Shown one piece after another: positions 45,201 to 52,400 of a stretch of 64,000 bases of DNA. The stretch spans positions 620,001 through 684,000 of the forward strand of contig NZ_FOUX01000002.1 of assembly GCF_900114995.1 (NCBI RefSeq), given 5' to 3'. The notes under the pieces were generated by a model, which had not been told where the DNA came from, searched no databases, and saw only the letters and a list, made by a program, of their open reading frames with translations. The first letter of the stretch is position 1, and each line of letters starts with the position of its first letter. The position numbers were made by a program, and so were the translations under genes. Source of the stretch: Chitinophaga sp. YR627. Lineage in GTDB: Bacteria; Bacteroidota; Bacteroidia; Chitinophagales; Chitinophagaceae.

Positions 45201-46402
45201 ACAGGACTCAGGTACACCATTTCAGGGTCACCATCTCCACCCGTATTGTTACAGGCGCCTGTAGATGACATATATTGTGCAACTAATACCGGCTTATCCG
45301 CTTCGATGAGATCCGGCGTGTTACTTTCGTATTCATAATATGAGTTATTCAGCAAGCCTGTTAACTGTACGCCGTTACGCTTTACCACAGTGGTCGGATC
45401 TTTTACCACCACCTTATAAGGATTGGTCATAAAACTGCTGGGCGTATTATCAACAGAACTTGGCGCTGTGAGGTAACGTTTTCCCCATGCCTGTGATGGA
45501 AATACCTGTTGAATGTTATTATCACCACTGGAGCCGAAATTGCCAACACAGGCAATACTTGTACGGCTACTACCGGAGAATACCGCTACAGGAAAACAGG
45601 TATCATTTACATTTGCGATCGATCTGACAGTCGTACCTGTCATTTCATGTCCGGCACTTCCACCAAGCGATGCACCGATCACCTGATAGATCTCTCCCCT
45701 GTTCAGGGTAACAGTGAATGGCACACCAGGCAGTTTACCATTACGGGTAGGTACGGAAGGGGTAATTTCTACTACCGTATTATTCTCTTTTGCAACGACA
45801 AACATCCAGGAGAAACAGTCAAAGTCATAGTCCTGCTGACTGTTCAGTGAAACATAGTAATATCCCCAGGTATCTTCCGGCATCAGCATGGTCGCGCCGG
45901 ATGAAGCACTACCGTAGATGTGTGCATAAGCTACAATAGGAACGTCACTGACGATATGAATACCTTTCCGCTGAAACAGACCTTCACCCCCGGTACCACC
46001 GAAAGTAGGCGGTACAGAATAAAGTCTTGCGTCAAAAGTACCTGTCTTAGGAATCTGGTCGGTTGCAATAACAGTGTTGGCAGGAATTGTATAAGATCTT
46101 GACCAGGTGGTGCCATCAATAGTAACGGTAACATTAGCAGGTTCTTCCGCACTCAGATAGAGTACCATTTCCTGTGAGTTACCTCTGTTGGGTTCCATGA
46201 ACTGGTGGTGGCCATATCCTACCCAGAAGCTTTTTCCTCTGTTGGATAAATTCTGACCATAGGTTTGCAAACAGGTTAACAGGATTATTAAGGCAGCAGA
46301 GCAGCTGCGGAGCAACATCCTGCTGCTGTTGCTCCCGCCAGCAGGCGGAGAGCAATAGCAAGCAAAGAATTGTTGGGTTGATCTGAATGTCCATTTCTCC
46401 AT
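42230..46402 (-). CDS. Giant IgGFc/PKD surface protein with a gliding-motility C-terminal domain
   Basis: At 1390 residues it has an IgGFc-binding-like N-terminal module (about 55-560, SFWVGYGHHQF to TVTLNRGEIYQVIGA and beyond) and six PKD-type repeats (about 620-1220, with WKWIFGDGS, WAFGDGG, WTFGDGN). A final Ig-like segment and a CHU_C domain follow (about 1304-1390, IPNVFSPNGDQINDRW, IFNRYGQQVYYSEGYKTPWDG). The C-terminus is a type-B T9SS sorting signal, so it should be secreted. Start is uncertain: codon 1 gives a 16-bp gap to the gene upstream, but Met29 (46318) precedes the usual signal peptide (LLRSCSAALIILLTCLQTYGQ). See the hairpin at 46307-46338. Confidence 0.88.
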   Translation of the reverse strand: MEKWTFRSTQQFFACYCSPPAGGSNSSRMLLRSCSAALIILLTCLQTYGQNLSNRGKSFWVGYGHHQFMEPNRGNSQEMVLYLSAEEPANVTVTIDGTTWSRSYTIPANTVIATDQIPKTGTFDARLYSVPPTFGGTGGEGLFQRKGIHIVSDVPIVAYAHIYGSASSGATMLMPEDTWGYYYVSLNSQQDYDFDCFSWMFVVAKENNTVVEITPSVPTRNGKLPGVPFTVTLNRGEIYQVIGASLGGSAGHEMTGTTVRSIANVNDTCFPVAVFSGSSRTSIACVGNFGSSGDNNIQQVFPSQAWGKRYLTAPSSVDNTPSSFMTNPYKVVVKDPTTVVKRNGVQLTGLLNNSYYEYESNTPDLIEADKPVLVAQYMSSTGACNNTGGDGDPEMVYLSPVEQSINRIGFYRNNRENINVNYLTMIIPTNGLNTLTIDGVANSWNVAIPHPNVPGYSVVVKRWNATQAQCIVQSDSAFTAVTYGLGSVESYGYNAGTLINNLNVIGVIHNEQDTSSYKNDFTCTQTPVELSVLLAYKPTEMHWNISKLGNVVTPNADVAQTNPVPLGEELVNGVPYYKYTLPGTYLFSTIGKYEIPIVNTHPSIEKCDHKEEVKISVDVKRKPTASFTTDFTGCTMDTVYFKADSSGNGYTIDRWKWTFPGAVKDSGAIVQRRFPVGQQNIALSVISKEGCLADTVIAVNVVAIPVADFTTAPAAVCEGGSVQLTDQSTYGGTAPMKNWYWNFGNDTTASVGTDTVQKAHYSRYGTYTIAHVVKVSELCVSDTVKKTIAVNANPVLGFTYPDTCLLATGEVQFNSTTTAPDGQAISTYAWDFGDANATPANPNTATIADPLHSYSRFGTYTIKYAVTTAQGCMKDTTVQATFNLKPALTFGATLPAVCINDKTVISVAKASVTNGVTGTGIYKGNGVSQAGIFNPLTAGAGTHTVWYVFTAQGGCTDSISATITVYPKPQALFTANADVCLGEAVSFADQSSITTGNIATWKWIFGDGSTENRTDNTTFDKTYTAWKNYNAKLVTVSDHGCISDTAARTVAVHALPVPDFALPTNICMPEGAAQFNNQSAVPDMSTLAYQWAFGDGGTATTASPLHHYQDAGSYTVVLTTTSVYGCTATKEKVLADFYAQPMADFTVSPDTLCQGADNVFTDRSVDANNNIVSWAWTFGDGNGSTDRNPVKRYTEPGDYPVQLVVANGAGCVSVPFTSNVVVYLQPVIDAGPSFIVAQGSQVRFAPTANDSSLSFRWTPPDGLSDPTALRPVLNAMEDQIYTLTAIGEGGCIATDETSVKVFKKVSIPNVFSPNGDQINDRWVLTNLSDYAECTVEIFNRYGQQVYYSEGYKTPWDGTYKGHLLPQATYYYVIKLNNGTAPMTGYVVILQ
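46307..46338 (-). promoter_or_regulatory. mRNA hairpin over the alternative Met29 start of the 1390-residue gene
   Basis: Plus-strand GCGGAGCAACA (46307-46317) pairs with TGTTGCTCCCGC (46327-46338), eleven pairs with one bulged base, loop 9 nt. In the mRNA the loop reads GCAGCAGGA and the AUG of Met29 (46318-46316) spans the loop/stem edge. If translation begins there, folding would hide it. Confidence 0.4.
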
Positions 46403-46418
46403 AAAACCATTTTTTAGA

Positions 46419-49400
46419 TTACCTCAAGAGGTTGAGCGTACCTTTTCTTTCGACGCTGGTACCATCAGCCAATTTCAGTTTACAGATGTAGATGTATACA
46501 CCGGAAGGCTGCGCCTTACCTCTGTAACTACCATCCCATCCCAGGTTCTGATTATTGGATTCGAATATTTTCTCACCCCACTGGTTGAACACCATGAAAT
46601 GAATTTCTCTTACTATAGCGCCGTATACCTGCCATGTATCATTCAGACCATCACCGTTTGGCGAGAAACCTGATGGAATGTATACGCCGTCTGGTAATGT
46701 TTTACCTGTAACAGCCTGTGATACTTTATCCTCACAACCGGTAGCTTTCACCATCAGGGTCACTGACTGTTGTGGCTTCAGGCCTTTCACTACATGTTCA
46801 AGTCCTTCTCCGCCGGAAGATGGCGCTGTCCAGGTAGCTCCGTTATCTGTAGATACCAGGTAACCTTCAGCACCCGCGATCTCATTCCAGGTGAAACGGA
46901 TCTGATCTACACCGATCGAATCTACTCTCAGTACAGGCACTGCCAGTTGTGGTTTCACCAGTAAGGTGGCTGGTGTACGTGCTACACCGGCGCAACCGCC
47001 CGTGGTAGTTTCCACATAGTATACCGCAGGACTTACCGCGTCTTTGATTTCCAGTGCAGGACCTGAGGTAATCAATGCACCACCGGTTGCTGAATTATAC
47101 CAGTTGTAGGTAGCATTCGCATCTGCATTCTGAATCGTGAATGTGGCATCTGTGTGCGCACATACGATCAGTGTGTCTGCGATCAGTGCAGCAGCACCTG
47201 GCTCATTTACAACGATCTTCTTCACAGTATCTCCCACACAACCGTCTTTCGTGATCACCCGCAGGGTATCTGTGTATTCACCTGCAGCAGGGTATTGTTT
47301 GGTCACATTGCGTGTATCAGCAGTCGTACCGTCGCCAAATAGCCATTTCCATTTGCTGATCGCTGCATTGTTCTCTGTTGTTGCTGTTCCGTTCAGTACC
47401 GCGATATCGCTGATACAACCGTTGTAGCTGATGGCGAAGTCTACGTGCGGAGCAGCCATTACTTTCACTTTCAGATAAGTGGTGATACTGTTATCACAGC
47501 TTTCGATAGCCGGGTCGGTCACTTTCACAGGGATCACATAATCACCCGGAGCAGAGAAAGTATAGTCTGTTGTAAGCTGGAACTGATAGTATGTCACACC
47601 ATCTATCACCAGTGTATCAGCAGCTACCGGATTGTTGGATACAATATCTGTTGCCGGCGCCAGGTTAGCAACCTCGCTCAACTGCCATGTCAGTGTCGAT
47701 GGTATCATTGGCAGGGTAGCACTCAGACGGAACGGCGTCTTCGCACAGGTATAAGCATTCCTGGCAGTCGTCTGATTATTTGTATTGGTAAATGCAGGCT
47801 GTATGTTCAGGTTCCTGATCTGCATTGCTACGTTATATGCATAGCTGACATTATATCCGAAACCATAGGTAATAGCGGTGAATGCAGAATCACTCTTCAC
47901 AGTGCTCAGCCCCTCACTGGCATCCCAGCGTTTTACAACCACCACATAGTCAGCCTTGTTCTGATGGTTGAAGGTGTAGCTGAATGCATTGCTACCATCG
48001 ATGAGCAGGGAGTTCAGACCCTGTTTATGGATCACCAGGGAAATGAAGTTGGCACTTACACCTGCATCCGCATTACGATAGAAAGTAGCTTTCTTCACAC
48101 CTTGTTCTACAGGTGTCAGATATACCATTTCCACGTCTCCACCTGCTGCGTTGCCACATGCGCCATCGTTAGCGAAGTACTGCGCAACAGTTACCGGTTT
48201 ATCAGCTACGATATACTCTGCTACTTTACTTTCAAATTCATAGTAGCTGTTATTGATCAGCGTACTCAATGGCAGCTGTATATTATTTCTTTTCACGATC
48301 GTCGCAGGATCTTTCACCAGTACGCGATAAATGTTATTCATCAGACGAACAGGATCTGTCATACCGGAAGATGGAGCTGACATGAATGTTTTACCCCATG
48401 ACTGCACCGGCAGGTTCTGCTGTACGATGTTCTCTCCATCTGTTCCAACCGGTCCGCCGGAACCACCGCATTCGAAGGAGCTAAAGCTGTTACCAGAGAA
48501 TACGGCTACCGGATAACACTTGCCTTTCTCATTCTGTATAGAACGAACGATACTACCGGAGAGGTCATATCCCTCATTCAGGTCTTTCGATGCACCTAAT
48601 ACCTGGTACACTTCACCTCTGTTCAGCGTTACCTGGAATGGTATGCCTGCTGCGTGTCCGCCTGCTGTCAGTTGTGAAGGCGTGATCTCTACTACCGAGC
48701 TGTCATTATCTGCAATAATGTAGAACCAGGAGAAAGCATCTGCATCTGCATACTGACGGGCGGTCATCGGACGGTATTCATAACCATACGTACCTACAGG
48801 CAATAACAGTGTAGCGCCTGCTGTAGACCAGCTGTACTGGTGTGCATAAGCGTTGATCGGTGCATCACTTTCGATGCTGATACCGAAAGGATATAAACCT
48901 TCACCGGAGAGACGGGCATCGCTCAGACCGGATTTTGGTATAAAGTCAGTAGTAAAGGAACCATTTGCAGGCACAGTATAATCTCTACCCCATGCAGTAC
49001 CATTCACTTTCACTACCACATGTGCTGCTGTAGCACCTGCTACGAAGTGTAGCGCCAGGTTCTGGTCATTGTCGGTAATAAAACTTCTGTCATGACCATA
49101 TGCTACCCAGAAACGTGTACCTGTATTCGAAGTATCTGCACCAACAGGACCATTCGGTTCGAAGATCAGTTTACCTCTCAGACCGGTGAATTTATCCAGG
49201 TAATGGAGTGCTGTATCTGCGATGATATTCCTTGCTACATCTACTGTGCTGCTGTCATTAACGATCCAGGTATTCGCAGCATCTGTTCTGCCCAGACGCA
49301 CGTTCTTCTCTCTGTCCATATAACCCAGCCAGGAATCCACATAGAACTGCTCCAGGTTAAATTTATAATTACCCGCACCTGTGACGTCCACATCTGTATA

Positions 49401-52400
49401 GAAGTACATGAATGGCGTACCCTGTGCCAGATTTGGCGGTACTACACCTGAGTAACGTTTCAGGGTAATAGTAGCCGGTACGGCAGTATTAGGGTCCCAT
49501 GTGATCTTCGCTACCGTGTCAGATCCATAGAGGAACTGTTGTGTAATACCAGGAGCCGGTGTTGCCGGGATCGCCTGTAATACGGTAGGTACTGCTGTTG
49601 GCAGGAATTCGTACGCACCCATGTCAGGTACACCTGCGGTCAGCGTTACCGGTCTTGCTTTCTTGTTGATATCGTGGTCGTTACCTGGTATCTGTACGCC
49701 ACGGCCATGGATAGCCCATACATCAGGGTTTGTCAGCTCAGGTTCCAGTGTATTGATGCTTGCAAATGCAGGCTTGTGTACAATGGAACTGATATCGAGG
49801 TCAGAAGCCGCGATCCAGTCAGTCAGGTTATCATAGTCATCACCTGTGCCACTTCTGGAGATCAGTGTCGTACCTGTTGTATAATAAGTATTGTAGTCAC
49901 TGTTGATATAGTCGCTCAGCGCTATTTCAGCTGCGAGACCGCCACCTTCATTAGAGAAGATATTGTTACGCAGTTTCACGTTACCATCCGCAGGACTTGT
50001 ATGAGAGATGTAAGCCGTTACATTCGCACCTACCGCTGTAGAGGCATTGTATACGGAGTTATTATAGTAGTTGATGTTATTACCCTCGTTACTGTATAAA
50101 CCGTAGGCTACAGCACCGGTGGTTTTTACAGACACAACGTTATTCACCGTCGTGTTGTAAGAAGAACCCACATTCGCCAGTGCCCAGATCATACCGGTAT
50201 TACCAGTTACAGCAATCACCTTGTTGCCTTCTATCAGACCGGTAGCAGCAGCAGAACCTTTACAATCCTGCAATGCGATACCCCAGATGGAAGTACTCAG
50301 GTTACTGATGGTGAGGGTATTGCCGATCACTTTATAAGCGCTGTCGCCGGAGCTGAGTACGATACCATAACCTGATGCAGTCATCGGACTCTTAATATCC
50401 ACAATGTTTCTGGATACCACCGGACGGCTGACAAAATTGATATTGATACCGCTGGCGAACACGCCGCTTACATGATTGCTATCGACTAACAGGCCACGTA
50501 CTTCATCATCATTAGAAGTACCGGAGAAGTGGATACCACTTGCACCGTTTTTGATCGTATTACCAACGATAGCGATGCTGCCACCTTTGAAGTCGTCGGC
50601 AAATACGCCGATTACATTTGTATTGTCTGTAGTCGCAACCGGCACATTAATCTTATTGGTCAGCAGACTATCTCTTACAGCATTACCGCCAAAAACTACT
50701 GCACGGCCATTGGTGGCATCGGTGGCAGTGATCGTGATATTCTTATAAGTGATATAGCTGGCACTATCCAGTCTCAGTACATAGTTTCTTGCTGTTGTGC
50801 CTGCGTATGTCAGGGTAACAGATGCAGGGTCGCCATTCTGGCTACGGAAGGTCACACGGCTGGTATCAGATGCACCAGGGATCTTATGCATATACACCTG
50901 TTCTGTATACGTACCAGGTACCACATCAAAGATCACCTCACCTGCGATACCACATTCCATGGCAGCTACTGCTGCTGTGAATGAAGGGAAGTTCCTGTTG
51001 CCGGATCCTGCCGGATTGATCGTATAAATACCCTTGATCAGTGGCTGGTTCATGTTTACGAAGGCCACTTCTGACCAGGCTGTATCTGTACCGCTACATA
51101 CCAGCTGACAACGGAAGTAGTTATTGGCACCCAGTTCTGTTTTGAATCCTGGTACATAAGCAGTATCGCTGATGTACACCCATGGACCGGTAGCAGAATA
51201 AGATGCCTGCCACTGATAGGTCAGACGACCTGCAGTGGTATTCTCGATCAGGTCCAGACTAACCGGGGTACCCATACAGATGTTGTTATTCGGAGCTACC
51301 ACTGCCTTACCCGCATTGATCGGGGTCTGACACAATGGAAGACTGATTTCATAAGCACCTACGTCCGGCGTAGTCGTACTTCTGCTTCTTCCCAGGATAT
51401 CTGTCGCTACACCCTGTGGCACACCGGTATTATCCATTTTATAGAACGCCGGTTGCAGGTTACCATTCGGCAGATCAGCATAGATCGGATCATAGTCTGT
51501 AGCAGCAGTATCTTTCTGTGTAGCAGCTTTCCACTCGCCCAATGTTTTACGGGCACCGTTGAAATAGCCGGTATAGTTTTCCTTACCACCTGCTTTTACA
51601 TAATAGTTGTTATTCTGAATATCCGCATCTCCGCTCAGGTAGATCGCATATTTCGATTCGTTACCGCTGCTGGTGACTGTAATATTGTTATTGATAAACT
51701 TGCTGGTATTACAGAAGTAGATATACGCACCATAAGAAGAGTTCCATGTTTGCGCAGAGCCTTCTCTGTCAATGGAGATGGTGTTATGCAGCGCAATAAT
51801 ATTGGTAGACCAGGTCAGTGAGAGACCTCTGCGGCTACCGTCTACATTCATATTGTAGATGATGTTATTGGCGATAGTATCCTGTTTGGTATCATCAGCG
51901 TTTACGTTGTCAAAGCTGATACCATATACCGTGTTGGTTGTTGGTGATGGCGTACCATTAGACACCGCATTGCGAAGTACTTTCGCATTGTTATGTCTGC
52001 TGGTCAGGGAAATACCATACAAGGTCCAGTCTGAACCAGTTCTGGTCGGACGGGTCAGGATATTATCTGTAATCAGGGTAAAGCCGGTGTAAGAAGCGTA
52101 AATACCTCTGCTATAGTAGTCCTTTATTTCATTTGCAATGATGCGGTTATTGGATGTACCGGCGTTGGTGTATCCCATCACGGTGATACCATAGTAACCA
52201 CCAGAGATCTTATTCTTACTAAAGGTATTACCAACACTGAATGCATTGCTGCCTGAGCTTGCCGCATCTGTTTCTGATGTACTCATCACAATACCTGCGT
52301 GGTCGCCGGTAGTACCGTCTGCCTTTGTAATGATCTCACATTTGGTGATCACGTTACTGTCGGCATGATTGTACAACTGCACACCCCATCCATAGGTATT

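Noticed and set aside
42317-45268. Several 60-190-codon plus-strand frames opposite the 1390-residue gene
   Set aside because: They mirror the codon pattern of the sense gene, have odd composition and no start signals.
47445-48380. A 311-codon open frame on the plus strand within the giant adhesin gene
   Set aside because: It is antisense to a well-supported long gene. It has an unnatural composition rich in Cys, Ile, His and Arg, no domain and no promoter; long antisense frames are expected in an 8.9-kb gene with this codon usage.
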